Positions 54,393 to 63,683 of a stretch of DNA of 64,000 nt are shown in pieces (position 1 is the stretch's first letter; every line of letters begins with the position of its first letter). The DNA lies in the NCBI RefSeq assembly GCF_001968825.1, contig NZ_MIEU01000011.1, positions 372,001 to 436,000 on the forward strand. The letters run 5' to 3'. The position numbers and the translations under genes are program-made. The notes beneath the pieces were generated by a model. The model saw only the letters and a program-made list of their open reading frames with translations. It ran no database searches and was not told the origin of the DNA. The stretch comes from Tersicoccus sp. Bi-70. Lineage in GTDB: Bacteria > Actinomycetota > Actinomycetes > Actinomycetales > Micrococcaceae.

Positions 54393-56393
54393 TCAGAAGG
54401 GCGGCGGATCGTCGAGAACGATGGCGCCGAGGTCGACGTTGCCCGGGTCGCCGCCCCTTTCGACTCCGCACACATCGATCCCGTCGGGGTCGGACGTGTA
54501 GCGGCGGCCGGCGGGTGAGGTCCAGACGAGACGATCGGCAGTGCGGTTACCGGGCCCTCGGTCCGTGCCGGGTGGGCCGGTTCGTCGGGGTGGCCCGATC
54601 TCGGCCGTCCAACCCGAGTGATGCTTCAGCACGTGGTGCTTCCGGCACAGGTGCGCCAGATTCTCCGCTGTCGTCGCTCCGCCGTCGGCCCAGGCGACGA
54701 CGTGGTCGAGGTCGCAGCCGGTGGCATTCCGGCGACACCCCGGAAAGCGGCACGTCCCGTCCCGGACGGCGAGGGCCCGGCGCAGGGCTGCCGGAATCCG
54801 ATACCGGCCGCCGTCGGTCGCGAGGACGGGCAGCACCCGTGCGTCGACCGGACCGCCGCAGCCCTGGCTCGATTCGGCGACGGCGTTCCGAGGCGCAGAG
54901 AGCGTCGTGGCCGTGACCCCGAGCATCAACGACATTGCCCGAGCCGCGAGGTCTCGCGCTGCGGCCGCGGGGATGGGGCCGAAAGGGCCGAGCACGCCGG
55001 GTTGCTCCCCTCCGAGCAGGGTCTCCGCGGGGACGGTCAGCAGCACCCGGGGTGCCGGTCCCGCGCCGTCGTCCCCGGCTGTCCTGGACGGTTCGTCCGC
55101 CGGCGTCTGAGCACCACTGCCGGCGAGGAGGTCGGCGAGAACGTCCGCCCGCAGCTGCGCCACGGTCGGTCGCGGGAGTTCGTTCTCCACCGATGCGGAC
55201 TCCGCGCGATCCGCCGGAGCGCCGGCGGACCCGCCGGCATCGTCGCCACTGGTGCGGCGAGCGTCGGCGTCGTCCTTGTGCAGACCGTGGTGCCGGTGGG
55301 CCAGGATCGTCAGCCGCTGGTCGATGCTCCAGACGGTGGCCGCGGGCAGCAGGGCGAAGAGGTGAGCCATGCCGTCCTGGTCGGGGGTCACGCGGACGTA
55401 CCGGCAGGCCCGCGCCGCATGCTCCCTCTCGGTGAAGGACCGCGGATGGTGCGCCTCGCGCAGACGTCGGGCCCGGTCGTGGAGCCGCGCCGGCGTGCAA
55501 CCGCGGTCGGCGGCATCGAGCAGCCCGGTCTCCATGGCGGCGATTGCGCGGGTGTATCGAGACACGGCTGCCTCGTCGGTGCCGGCGTCGGCGAGGGCTT
55601 CGGAGTACTCCGTGGTCGCATCGGCGATCAAGTCAGCCGTCTTCGCCGTGATCGCCCCGGAGACGAGGGCCGATCCGGTCCGGGGCAGGTGATCGGCGAG
55701 CAGGGCGGCCCGTCGGAGCAAAGTGTGGACGGCGCCCTCGCTGATCTGCAGGGCTCCGGCGATCTCCGCGACCCCCGAGCGGTCGGCGACGGCGAGCCGT
55801 TCGGCCCGGGACAGCCCGGGCGCGTCGGGATCGTCGAAAGCCCGCGGATGAGCCTCGACCCACCGCTCGTGGCCAACACGGGCGGCCTCCATGGCTTCGA
55901 GGGCCAGTCGGTGCCGGGTCGCCGCCGCCCAGGACTCGAGTCGCCGCAGATGCTCTAGTGCTGTTATCGCCGCGGGCAGCCCGGCTTCGGTGTCCTCTGG
56001 TCCGGTGAGCCGGGCGACAAGGGCTGCAGGATCAGCGGGGGAGAGGGCGGTAGCAGCGGCGTCCGACACGGTCGAAACCAACTCCACGCCGGACGCCGTG
56101 GCCAACAGGTCTGCCAGCCCGGGCAGCGCCGCAGCCGGCACCGGATGTGGGCCGGTTGTCGGAGCTGCGGGGGCTTCCATGACCTCACTCAACCAGCCGC
56201 CACCGACACAACTCGTCGGCATGTGTGCCGGGGTCCCGGGTGCGCAGATCAAGGACCCGGCGGTCGACGGCCCGAGGATCGAGCACCCGCCCGTTGCCGT
56301 GGTCATCGGGTTCCCCAGCCCGGGCAGCGCCGCGGCCGGCACGGGATGTGGGCCGGTTGTCGGGGCTGCGGGGGCTTCCATGACCTCACTCAA
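54393..56393 (-). CDS. DUF222 / HNH endonuclease domain protein
   Basis: A protein of the actinobacterial DUF222-HNH (13E12-like) family. The DUF222 region covers about 110-500 (LRRLESWAAATRHRLALEAMEAARVGHE, SRAERLAVADRSGVAEIAGAL, TAKTADLIADATTEYSEAL). The C-terminal HNH motif is CRFPGCRRNATGCDLDHVVAWADGGATTAENLAHLCRKHHVLKH. The full frame of 666 residues carries an N-terminal duplication: MEAPAAPTTGPHPVPAAALPGL occurs twice, from a 106-bp direct repeat. The ancestral start is probably the inner ATG at 56178-56180, giving 595 residues. Members are often numerous in these genomes; a mobile or defence role is suspected but unproven. Confidence 0.85.
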   Translation of the reverse strand: MSEVMEAPAAPTTGPHPVPAAALPGLGNPMTTATGGCSILGPSTAGSLICAPGTPAHMPTSCVGGGWLSEVMEAPAAPTTGPHPVPAAALPGLADLLATASGVELVSTVSDAAATALSPADPAALVARLTGPEDTEAGLPAAITALEHLRRLESWAAATRHRLALEAMEAARVGHERWVEAHPRAFDDPDAPGLSRAERLAVADRSGVAEIAGALQISEGAVHTLLRRAALLADHLPRTGSALVSGAITAKTADLIADATTEYSEALADAGTDEAAVSRYTRAIAAMETGLLDAADRGCTPARLHDRARRLREAHHPRSFTEREHAARACRYVRVTPDQDGMAHLFALLPAATVWSIDQRLTILAHRHHGLHKDDADARRTSGDDAGGSAGAPADRAESASVENELPRPTVAQLRADVLADLLAGSGAQTPADEPSRTAGDDGAGPAPRVLLTVPAETLLGGEQPGVLGPFGPIPAAAARDLAARAMSLMLGVTATTLSAPRNAVAESSQGCGGPVDARVLPVLATDGGRYRIPAALRRALAVRDGTCRFPGCRRNATGCDLDHVVAWADGGATTAENLAHLCRKHHVLKHHSGWTAEIGPPRRTGPPGTDRGPGNRTADRLVWTSPAGRRYTSDPDGIDVCGVERGGDPGNVDLGAIVLDDPPPF
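56114..56219 (+). repeat. 106-bp direct repeat, copy A
   Basis: This copy spans the inner start of the DUF222-HNH gene. Copy B (56315-56420) differs at five positions, and 95 bases separate the two. The duplication is in frame and recreates the gene's start region upstream. Confidence 0.95.
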
Positions 56394-56420
56394 CCAGCCG
56401 ACACCGACAGAACTCGTCGG
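56315..56420 (+). repeat. 106-bp direct repeat, copy B
   Basis: The second copy of the repeat at 56114-56219. It holds the outer ATG (56391-56393) of the extended DUF222-HNH frame. Confidence 0.95.
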
Positions 56421-56644
56421 AGGGTGAGGGAGCTGGGGCGTCAGTCACGGACGACGTGGGTTCTCGACCGCCGGGCACGTCGCCGCCGCCCGCGAACGCC
56501 GGACCGCCGGGTACGACATAGCGACAACACGGCCGCCCGACTCAGTAGCAGCGCTCGGCTCCATACATCCGGCTTTCGGCCGCCCGACACCCGAACGCAC
56601 CAGCTCCACCCGGGGGCGACCCCGGCGCGAATTGAGCGACTCGC

Positions 56645-56938
56645 CTAGTGCGGCCCGGCCGTCGGGTCGACGTCCAGGCCGGGGCCCGTCCCGGGCGCAC
56701 CACCGACCTCGTCGGCGGCCCGCTTCGCCTCACCCTCCACGGCGCTCGCCTCGGCGAGGGCGGAGCGCACGTCGTCGTCCTCCACCTCCGCGGAGAGCAC
56801 CGGTGTACCGAGCTCCGGCTCGGGCAGGGACACCGCCTCCGGGTCGGTGATCTCGGGCACGGAGCCGGTGACGCCGGACGGGTCGGCCAGACCCTCCTCC
56901 TCGTGTTCCGGACGCTCCTGACCGGTGGATTCGCTCAC
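56645..56938 (-). CDS. small acidic hypothetical protein
   Basis: A 97-residue, strongly acidic, low-complexity protein without hydrophobic segments (SESTGQERPEHEEEGLADPSG..., then EVEDDDVRSALAEASAVEGEAKRAADEVGG). I do not recognise a family. The GTG at 56938 follows AGGAAGGA by 11 bases; an ATG at 56959 in the same frame is the alternative. It is probably disordered. It lies between the DUF222-HNH gene and the DUF3073 gene, on the strand opposite to the latter. Confidence 0.5.
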   Translation of the reverse strand: MSESTGQERPEHEEEGLADPSGVTGSVPEITDPEAVSLPEPELGTPVLSAEVEDDDVRSALAEASAVEGEAKRAADEVGGAPGTGPGLDVDPTAGPH

Positions 56939-57276
56939 GGCTGATCGGTCCTTCCTCACATGTCCCGGCGGGCCCGCGGCGGTCCGCCCCTGAGGGTCCG
57001 TCCCGCCCGGATCGGGCGCGCCGAGGCGGGTTCCCGCACTCGTGCAGGCACCCTAGCCGATCGGCCGTCGACGGTCACGAACCGCCCGGCACCGTGGCCT
57101 CGCGTGACGGTCGCCACGGCCCCGGAGCGCCGCCGCGCGTGGCGGCGCTGGACGTGCTGAGCGAGGCAGACGAGCATGTACCCTAGATCTACGAAACATT
57201 GACCACATCATCCCTGGGCCCGCACACTCGTGTGCCCTGCCCACGGGGGTCCGGACAGAGCAGAGGGGGTCACGCC
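56939..57276 (+). promoter_or_regulatory. 338-base gap with the DUF3073 promoter
   Basis: No gene is seen. TGTACCCT (57177-57184) looks like an extended -10 box for the DUF3073 gene, giving a leader of about 85 bases. GAGGGGG (57263-57269) is its ribosome site. Confidence 0.4.
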
Positions 57277-57498
57277 ATGGGGCGCGGCCGTCAGAAGGCG
57301 AAAGCCACCAAGCAGGCGCGGGACATCAAGTACTACAGTCCCTCGACCGATTACTCGGCGTTGCAGCGCGAACTGGCCGGTTCCACCGGTCATCCCCCTG
57401 CCAGCCGATATCCGGAGCCGGCCGAGGACGACGATTCCTACGTCGACCGGTACGCGGACGATGACGATGATGATCAGGGGAGCCGTCGCCTCGGCTGA
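57277..57498 (+). CDS. DUF3073 family protein
   Basis: A 73-residue small basic-then-acidic protein beginning MGRGRQKAKATKQARDIKYYSPSTDYSALQREL, the hallmark of DUF3073, which is almost universal in actinobacteria and commonly sits next to purM. The end is a run of Asp residues (YADDDDDDQGSRRLG). Function unknown. It is convergent with purM, with a strong hairpin between them. Confidence 0.92.
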   Translation: MGRGRQKAKATKQARDIKYYSPSTDYSALQRELAGSTGHPPASRYPEPAEDDDSYVDRYADDDDDDQGSRRLG

Positions 57499-57528
57499 GC
57501 CGACACCGACGGACTGATCCTCCAGCAC

Positions 57529-57556
57529 ACAGCACCTCACTCCGGTGAGGTGCTGT
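57529..57556. terminator. hairpin between DUF3073 gene and purM
   Basis: ACAGCACCTCAC-TCCG-GTGAGGTGCTGT, a perfect 12-bp stem with a UCCG tetraloop, lies between convergent genes. Confidence 0.85.
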
Positions 57557-57597
57557 CGTGCTGTCCGGGATCGACCCGTCCGGCCCGGCGGCGCCGG

Positions 57598-58737
57598 TCA
57601 GGCGTACTGGTTGACCAGCCGCACCGCGCCGCCGTCCACGCCCTTGGCGCCCTGCACCACGTCGGGATCGTCGGCCGTGACGAGCGTCGTCGTCGTGTCC
57701 ACGCGGCCCATCACCCAGGCCGTGGTGCCCCGCGCGCGCAGCCGAGCCACGGCGGCGTCCGCCACGTCCGCCGCGACGACGGCCACCATGCCGACCCCCT
57801 GGTTGAGCGTGCGTTCCATGTCCGGCTGCGGCACCCTGCCGAGCTGGGCCACGAGGGAGAACACCGGCGGCAGCTGCCAGGTCGCGCGGTCCACCGTCGC
57901 GGTCACCCCGCGCGGCAGCACCCGCGCCAGGTTCGCGGCGAGCCCGCCCCCGGTGACGTGGCTGACGGCATGCATGCCGTCGCTCAGCGCCTCGGCCAGG
58001 TCGAGGATGTCCGCGGTGTACAGGCGGGTCGGCTCGAGCAGTTCTTCGCCGAGCGTGCGGCCCAGCTCCGAGACCTGCCGTTCCAGCGCCCAGCCGGCGT
58101 GGTTGATCACGCGGCGGACCAGCGAGTAGCCGTTCGAGTGCAGCCCCGAGGACTCGAGGCCGATGACGACGTCGCCGGCGCGCACCCGGTCCGGCCCGAG
58201 CACCCGGTCCGCCTCGACGATCCCGGTGGCCGCCCCCGCCACGTCGTACTCGTTCGGGGCCAGCAGCCCCGGGTGCTCCGCGGTCTCGCCGCCCACCAGC
58301 GCGGTGCCGGTCTGCTCGCAGGCCGCCGCGATGCCGCGGACGATGTCCGCGATCCGCTCGGGCACCACGCGGCCGCACGCGATGTAGTCGGTCATGTACA
58401 GCGGCTTCGCGCCGACCACGACGATGTCGTCGACCACCATGCCCACGAGGTCGAACCCGATGGTGTGGTGGATGTCGAGGGCCTGCGCGATGGCGACCTT
58501 CGTGCCCACCCCGTCCGTCGAGGTGGCCAGCAGCGGCTTCCGGTAGCCGATCAGGGCGCTCGCATCATAGAGACCGGCGAATCCGCCGACCCCGCCGAGG
58601 ACCTGCGGGCCCTGCGTGGCGCGGACGGCGTCCTTCATCAGTTCGACGGCGCGGTCCCCGGCCTCCACGTCCACGCCGGCACTGGCGTAGGTGATGCCCT
58701 GGGAACTGACGTCCGTCCCGGTGTTCTGCGCGTTCAT
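57598..58737 (-). CDS. purM: phosphoribosylformylglycinamidine cyclo-ligase PurM
   Basis: A 379-residue AIR synthetase, fifth step of purine synthesis. Blocks: YASAGVDVEAGDRAVELMKDAVRATQGPQVLGGVGGFAGLYD, the ATP-binding TSTDGVGTKVAIAQALDIHHTIGFDLVGMVVDDIVV, GGETAEHPGLL, GDVVIGLESSGLHSNGYSLVR and HVTGGGLAANLARVLP. The ATG overlaps the purF stop (ATGA), so purF-purM are coupled. Confidence 0.97.
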   Translation of the reverse strand: MNAQNTGTDVSSQGITYASAGVDVEAGDRAVELMKDAVRATQGPQVLGGVGGFAGLYDASALIGYRKPLLATSTDGVGTKVAIAQALDIHHTIGFDLVGMVVDDIVVVGAKPLYMTDYIACGRVVPERIADIVRGIAAACEQTGTALVGGETAEHPGLLAPNEYDVAGAATGIVEADRVLGPDRVRAGDVVIGLESSGLHSNGYSLVRRVINHAGWALERQVSELGRTLGEELLEPTRLYTADILDLAEALSDGMHAVSHVTGGGLAANLARVLPRGVTATVDRATWQLPPVFSLVAQLGRVPQPDMERTLNQGVGMVAVVAADVADAAVARLRARGTTAWVMGRVDTTTTLVTADDPDVVQGAKGVDGGAVRLVNQYA

Positions 58738-60308
58738 GCGCGGGCCCGCAGATCCGCGGCGGCGTCCTGCGCGGCGTGCTGCTCGGCGGGATTGAGCACC
58801 CGCTCCAGGTCGATGTCCGGTCCGGGTTCACAGCCGCCCGGATCCTCGCGTTCCAGGAGGTTCTTGCCCAGACGGTCCTTCGCCGGCAACGGGATGGGGT
58901 ACTCGCCGGTGAAGCACGCGGTGCACAGGCGTTCCCGCGGCTGCTCGGTGGCGGCGATCATGCCCTCCTGCGAGATGTAGCCCAGCGAGTCCGCGCCGAT
59001 CGAGGTGCGGATGTCGTCGACGCCGAGGCCGGTGGCGATCAGCTCGGCGCGGGAGGCGAAGTCGATGCCGTAGAAGCAGGGCCACGTGATGGGCGGGGAG
59101 GAGATCCGCACGTGCACCTCGGCGGCGCCGGCCTCGCGGAGCATGCTAACGAGCGCACGCTGCGTGTTGCCGCGCACGATCGAGTCGTCGACGACGACGA
59201 TCCGCTTGCCGCGGACCACGTCCTTGAGCGGGTTGAGCTTGAGCCGGATGCCGAGCTGCCGGATGGTCTGGCTCGGCTGGATGAAGGTGCGGCCGACGTA
59301 GGCGTTCTTCACCAGGCCGTTGCCGAAGGGGATGCCGGACCTCTCCGCGTACCCGATGGCCGCGGGCGTCCCGGACTCCGGTGTGGGGATGACCAGGTCC
59401 GCCTCGACGGCGTGCTCGGCGGCGAGGCGGCGGCCCATCTCGACCCGCGCGGCGTAGACGTTGCGCCCGGCGATGGTGGTGTCCGGCCGGGCCAGGTAGA
59501 CGTACTCGAAGACGCAGCCGGCGGCACCGCGCTCGGCGAACCGCTGCGACCGCAGCCCGTTCTCGTCGACGGCGATGAACTCGCCCGGCTCGATCTCCCG
59601 GACCAGGGAGGCGCCGATGATGTCCAGCGCCGAGGTCTCCGAGGCGACGACCCAGCCGCGCTGCAGCCGACCGAGGACGAGGGGACGGACACCGTACCGG
59701 TCACGCGCCGCGTACAGGGTGCCCTCGTCCATGAAGACGAAGCAGAACGCCCCCTCGAGCTGGGGCAGGACCTCCATCGCGGTGGACTCGAGGTCCTCGC
59801 CGGGGCGGCCCTGGAACAGCGCGGTCACGAGCGCGGTGTCGGTGGTGTTGCCCTGCGCCAGTTCGCCGGCGCGCGGCGTGCCGTAGCGCTCGCGGACCAG
59901 GTCGTTCAGGGCGGCGGAGTTGGTCAGGTTGCCGTTGTGCGCGAGGGCGACGGTGCCGGCCGAGGTGGCGCCGAGCGTCGGCTGGGCGTTGGCCCACACG
60001 GAGGCGCCCGTGGTGGAGTAACGGCAGTGGCCGACGGCGATGTGCCCGGTCAGCGTGTTGAGGGTCGCCTCGTCGAAGACCTGGGAGACGAGGCCCATGT
60101 CCTTGTAGACGTTGATCCGGCTGCCGTCGCTGGTCGCGATGCCGGCCGATTCCTGGCCGCGGTGCTGGAGGGCGTAGAGCCCGAAGTAGGAGAGCTTGGC
60201 GACCTCCTCGCCGGGAGCCCAGACGCCGAAGACACCGCAGGCGTCCTGCGGGCCCTTCTCGCCGGGGAGCAGGTCGTGCGAGAGTCTTCCGTCAGGACGA
60301 GCAGCCAC
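58734..60308 (-). CDS. purF: amidophosphoribosyltransferase PurF
   Basis: A 524-residue first committed enzyme of purine synthesis. Class II glutaminase domain: DACGVFGVWAPGEEVAKLSYFGLYALQHRGQESAGIA. The catalytic Cys is preceded by a propeptide that is normally removed. The phosphoribosyltransferase domain has IVVVDDSIVRGNTQRALVSMLREAGA (PRPP loop). Cysteines near the end (CFYGID, CTACFTGEYP) fit an Fe-S-binding PurF. The GTG at 60306-60308 is chosen because GATAAT lies 6 bases upstream (leaderless); no ribosome site is seen. The stop overlaps purM. Confidence 0.94.
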   Translation of the reverse strand: MAARPDGRLSHDLLPGEKGPQDACGVFGVWAPGEEVAKLSYFGLYALQHRGQESAGIATSDGSRINVYKDMGLVSQVFDEATLNTLTGHIAVGHCRYSTTGASVWANAQPTLGATSAGTVALAHNGNLTNSAALNDLVRERYGTPRAGELAQGNTTDTALVTALFQGRPGEDLESTAMEVLPQLEGAFCFVFMDEGTLYAARDRYGVRPLVLGRLQRGWVVASETSALDIIGASLVREIEPGEFIAVDENGLRSQRFAERGAAGCVFEYVYLARPDTTIAGRNVYAARVEMGRRLAAEHAVEADLVIPTPESGTPAAIGYAERSGIPFGNGLVKNAYVGRTFIQPSQTIRQLGIRLKLNPLKDVVRGKRIVVVDDSIVRGNTQRALVSMLREAGAAEVHVRISSPPITWPCFYGIDFASRAELIATGLGVDDIRTSIGADSLGYISQEGMIAATEQPRERLCTACFTGEYPIPLPAKDRLGKNLLEREDPGGCEPGPDIDLERVLNPAEQHAAQDAAADLRARA

Positions 60309-60320
60309 GGTTCGATTATC
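60308..60320 (-). promoter_or_regulatory. -10 box fixing the purF start
   Basis: GATAAT (60315-60320, minus strand) is followed by 6 bases and GTG, suggesting that the purF-purM message starts at or near the start codon. Confidence 0.5.
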
Positions 60321-60753
60321 GCATGGTCCCGGTGACCTCATCGGCGGACCCCCGCCGCGCCCGTCGATGGCTGCGCCGGTCCAGGGCCAGGGCGAGCAGG
60401 GCGCCGAGGCCCACGCCGATGACGCCGAAGAGCATCGCGAAGAAGCCGAGGGCCGCGGCCGGGGTGTACTGCGGGTCCTCCGGGCGGGCGAGGACGAGGA
60501 TGCCGGCGACGATGAAACCGAGGACGGCGCCGCCCACCAGGAACGGCGCGAAGCGGGGCGCCCGGCGGATCACGAGCTCACGCCGCTCGACCGACTCCTC
60601 GATCTCGGTGCCGTCCTCCGGTCGCGTGCTGTCCCGGCGGGGCAGCGGCGTCGGACCGGGGCCGCGGACGGGACCGGCTGTGGACGCGGCGGTGGGCTCG
60701 GCGTCGGGCCCAGCGGTGGGCTCGGCGTCAGGGGTGGGGACGGCGGAACTCAT
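60316..60753 (-). CDS. two-helix membrane protein of unknown function
   Basis: A 145-residue protein. The N-terminus is a disordered Pro/Ala/Thr stretch (TPDAEPTAGPDAEPTAASTAG), then RRELVIRRAPRFAPFLVGGAVLGFIVAGILVLA (helix 1), a short loop PEDPQYTPAAALGFFAMLFGVIGVGLGALLALALD (helix 2) and a basic tail. I recognise it as a recurrent neighbour of purF in actinobacteria but know no function. TACGCT 7 bases before the ATG suggests a leaderless message. Confidence 0.7.
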   Translation of the reverse strand: MSSAVPTPDAEPTAGPDAEPTAASTAGPVRGPGPTPLPRRDSTRPEDGTEIEESVERRELVIRRAPRFAPFLVGGAVLGFIVAGILVLARPEDPQYTPAAALGFFAMLFGVIGVGLGALLALALDRRSHRRARRGSADEVTGTMR

Positions 60754-60787
60754 GCCGTCCAGCGTAGTCGCGGGGGCGGTGCGCTGC

Positions 60788-61165
60788 TCACGCTCCGCCG
60801 GTCGCGAACCGGGACCACAGGGGCAGCAGGTCCGTCAGATCGGCACGGGTGCCCGAGGCGGCGACGGACCCGGCGTCGCGCGCCCGCTCCCACGTGCTGC
60901 GCCCCGTGACCAGGGCCAGGAACGTCGGCGCGTCCGTCTCGATCACGTTCGGCGGGGTGCCCCGGGTGTGCCGGGGCCCCGCGACACACTGGGCGACGCC
61001 GTAGGGCGGCACCCGCACCTCGACGCTGTTGCCCGGAGCCCGTGCGGTCAGCTCCTCCAGGGCGTACCGGACCGCGGTCGCGACCGTCGTGCGGTCCGTC
61101 GCGCCCTCGGCCCAGCGGCTCAGCGCCGCGTCCCCGTCGGCCCACTCGATCCGTCGTCGTGCCAT
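60788..61165 (-). CDS. sterol-carrier-like family protein
   Basis: A 125-residue protein of the bacterial sterol-carrier/SCP2-like group found beside purF in actinobacteria. It has DGDAALSRWAEGATDRTTVATAVRYALEELTARAPGNSVEVRVPPYGVAQCVAGPRHTRGTPPNVIETDAPTFLALVTG. A role in binding lipids or small hydrophobics is only implied by the fold. GGGAGGA lies about 10 bases before the ATG. Confidence 0.75.
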   Translation of the reverse strand: MARRRIEWADGDAALSRWAEGATDRTTVATAVRYALEELTARAPGNSVEVRVPPYGVAQCVAGPRHTRGTPPNVIETDAPTFLALVTGRSTWERARDAGSVAASGTRADLTDLLPLWSRFATGGA

Positions 61166-61196
61166 GCCGGTTTCGGTCCTCCCGTGTCCGCTGCGT

Positions 61197-62213
61197 TCAG
61201 GCGGGGTCGCGCTCGAGCAGGGCGGCCACCGGTGCGGCGAGGCCGAGCCGGCCCACCGGCTCCCCGCCGCCGAGCACCGGGCGGGACACCCGCGGCAGGA
61301 CGGCGGCCACGCGGTCGGCGTCGAGGACGCCGGCGGCCTGCAGGAGGCTGAGCCCGACCAGGGGGGCGGCCCGTCCGGAGCCGTCGAGCATCTTCAGGGC
61401 CACGGTGACGCCGGACGCGGTGCCGAGGGCGAGGATGCCCTCGGCACCGCTCTTCGCGAGCACCCCGAGCTCGTCCATGATCACGGTGTCGGGGGCGCCC
61501 GGGCCGGCCACCGCCCACGGGTAGTCGAGCATCGCGGTGGCGACGGTGGCCGCCCGCGCATCGGCCATGATCTCCCGCGGCGCCTGCGCCAGGGAGGAGT
61601 AGGCGCGGGCGAGCCCGGCGAGGGAGACGGCCGAGACCGGCGCGCCGCACCCGTCCACGCCCACGTGGGCGACGGTCTCCCGTGCGTACTCCTCGATCAC
61701 CCTGACGACGCGCTGCTGCAGCGGGTGCTCGGGGTCGAGGTACGTCCCGGGGTCCCAGCCGGCCTCGGTGCAGGCCCACAGGAAGGCGGCATGCTTGCCC
61801 GAGCACTCCATTGCCAGCCGGGACTTCCCCCGCTCGGTGCGCACGAGCCACGCGCGCACCTCCTCGTCGTACGGCCAGGCCGGGGGGCACTGCAGATCGG
61901 TCTCGCCCAGGCTCGCGGCGGCCAGCATGCCCTCGACGACGTCGAGGTGGTCGAACGTGCCGTGGTGGCTGCCGCCGGCGATGGCGACCTGCGGGCCGCG
62001 CAGCGGGACTCCCGACTGCATGGACGCGATCGCCTGGAACGGCTTGAGGGTCGAGCGCGCGAGGATCGGCGCGCGCACGTCGCCGAGTTCGAGCAGCACC
62101 TGCCCCTCCGCGTCGACGACGACGGCGGCACCGACGTGCCGGGACTCGATGAAGCCGCTGCGCTCGACGACGGCCAGTTCCACGGCGGTGTCCGCGGCGA
62201 AGGTCTGTGGCAT
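61197..62213 (-). CDS. L-asparaginase II family protein
   Basis: A 338-residue protein of the asparaginase II family (related to Rhizobium thermolabile AnsA): ILARSTLKPFQAIASMQSGV, IAGGSHHGTFDHLDVVEGMLAAASLGETDLQCP, MECSGKHAAFLWACTEAG and VGVDGCGAPVSAVSLAGLARAYSSLA. The Cys and Ser-Lys motifs of the active site are seen. It would convert asparagine to aspartate and ammonia, which could feed the purC step. The ATG at 62211-62213 has GGGAGG directly upstream and GATACT 7 bases away. It is divergent from purD. Confidence 0.88.
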   Translation of the reverse strand: MPQTFAADTAVELAVVERSGFIESRHVGAAVVVDAEGQVLLELGDVRAPILARSTLKPFQAIASMQSGVPLRGPQVAIAGGSHHGTFDHLDVVEGMLAAASLGETDLQCPPAWPYDEEVRAWLVRTERGKSRLAMECSGKHAAFLWACTEAGWDPGTYLDPEHPLQQRVVRVIEEYARETVAHVGVDGCGAPVSAVSLAGLARAYSSLAQAPREIMADARAATVATAMLDYPWAVAGPGAPDTVIMDELGVLAKSGAEGILALGTASGVTVALKMLDGSGRAAPLVGLSLLQAAGVLDADRVAAVLPRVSRPVLGGGEPVGRLGLAAPVAALLERDPA

Positions 62214-62292
62214 ACCTCCCAGTATCGCGGATGGGGCGTCACCGGTTTCCCGGACGACACGTGCCGGATCGCGGTGGGCCCGGCCGTCCCCG

Positions 62293-62309
62293 TACCCTTG
62301 GGCACTGTG
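62293..62309 (+). promoter_or_regulatory. -10 box fixing the purD start
   Basis: TACCCT (62293-62298) is followed by 8 bases and GTG (62307-62309), suggesting a leaderless purD-purC message. Confidence 0.5.
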
Positions 62310-63683
62310 AAGGTACTCGTGCTCGGCTCCGGTGGCCGCGAACACGCCCTTGTCCGCTCCCTGGCCGGCGACCCGTTCGTCACCGAACTGCACGCCGCGC
62401 CGGGCAACGCCGGGATCGAGCAGGAGGTGACCTGCCACCCGGTCGACGCCGTCGACGGTCAGGCCGTCACCGACCTCGCCCGCCGGCTCGGCACCGAGCT
62501 CGTCGTGATCGGACCCGAGGCCCCCCTCGTCGCCGGCGTCGGCGACGCGCTGCGCGAGGCCGGGATCGCCGTCTTCGGTCCGTCCGCCGCCGCGGCCCGG
62601 CTCGAGGGCAGCAAGGCCTTCGCCAAGGAGGTGATGGCGGCGGCCAACGTCCCCACCGCCATGGCCCGGGTGGCCGCGACCCGCGAGGAGACCGTCGAGG
62701 CCCTCGACACCTTCGGATCCCCCTACGTCGTCAAGGACGACGGGCTCGCCGCCGGCAAGGGCGTCGTCGTCACCGAGGACAGGGACGCGGCGCTCGCCCA
62801 CGCCGAGGAGTGCTTCCGCGCCGGTAGCACCGTGCTGATCGAGGAGTACCTGCGCGGTCCCGAGGTCTCCCTGTTCGTGCTCTGCGACGGCCGCACCGGC
62901 ATCCCCCTGAGCCCCGCGCAGGACTTCAAGCGCATCCACGACGGCGACGAGGGGCCCAACACGGGCGGCATGGGCGCCTACACCCCGCTGGACTGGGCGC
63001 CGGCCGGCCTGGTCGACGAGGTGATGGACCGCGTCGCGAACCCCGTGCTCGCCGAGATGGCCTCCCGTGGCACCCCGTTCGTCGGCGTGCTCTACTGCGG
63101 CCTGGCCCTCACGCCGCGCGGTATCCGCGTGGTCGAGTTCAACGTCCGCTTCGGGGACCCCGAGACGCAGGCCGTGCTGGCCCGGCTCAAGACACCGCTC
63201 GGCTCGCTCCTGCTCGACGCCGCGAAGGGGCGGCTCGACGAGGACGAGCAGCTGCACTGGCGGCCCGCGAGCGCGGTCGCCGTCGTGCTCGCCGCCCACG
63301 GGTACCCCGCGTCCCCGCGCACCGGGGACCGGGTGCACGGGCTGAAGAAGGCCGCGGCCGAACCCGCGGTCACCGTGCTGCACGCCGGCACCGGCACTGC
63401 CGCCGGCAAGGATGGGCACGGCAAGGTGATCGCCACCGGCGGTCGCGTGCTCGCCGTCGTCGGCCGCGGTGAGGGCCTCGAGGCCGCCCGGGAACGTGCC
63501 TACGCCGGCATCGCGCGGATCCGTCTCGAGGGCGGCCAGTACCGCACGGACATCGCCGCGACGGCCGCCGCCGGCACCATCGAGGTGCCCGCCGCCGCGC
63601 GTCCGCCGCGGCCGTCCCGCGCGGCCACCGAGCCCGCCGCCGGTGCCGACACGATCATCCCCTCGATGGGTACGACCGTATGA
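62307..63683 (+). CDS. purD: phosphoribosylamine-glycine ligase PurD
   Basis: A 458-residue GAR synthetase, second step of purine synthesis. ATP-grasp fold with [22 protein letters not shown] at the start, [38 protein letters not shown] and [14 protein letters not shown] tail of about 35 residues ([19 protein letters not shown]...) beyond the usual length of about 425 looks disordered. The stop overlaps purC (ATGA), so purD-purC are coupled. Confidence 0.96.
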   Translation: MKVLVLGSGGREHALVRSLAGDPFVTELHAAPGNAGIEQEVTCHPVDAVDGQAVTDLARRLGTELVVIGPEAPLVAGVGDALREAGIAVFGPSAAAARLEGSKAFAKEVMAAANVPTAMARVAATREETVEALDTFGSPYVVKDDGLAAGKGVVVTEDRDAALAHAEECFRAGSTVLIEEYLRGPEVSLFVLCDGRTGIPLSPAQDFKRIHDGDEGPNTGGMGAYTPLDWAPAGLVDEVMDRVANPVLAEMASRGTPFVGVLYCGLALTPRGIRVVEFNVRFGDPETQAVLARLKTPLGSLLLDAAKGRLDEDEQLHWRPASAVAVVLAAHGYPASPRTGDRVHGLKKAAAEPAVTVLHAGTGTAAGKDGHGKVIATGGRVLAVVGRGEGLEAARERAYAGIARIRLEGGQYRTDIAATAAAGTIEVPAAARPPRPSRAATEPAAGADTIIPSMGTTV

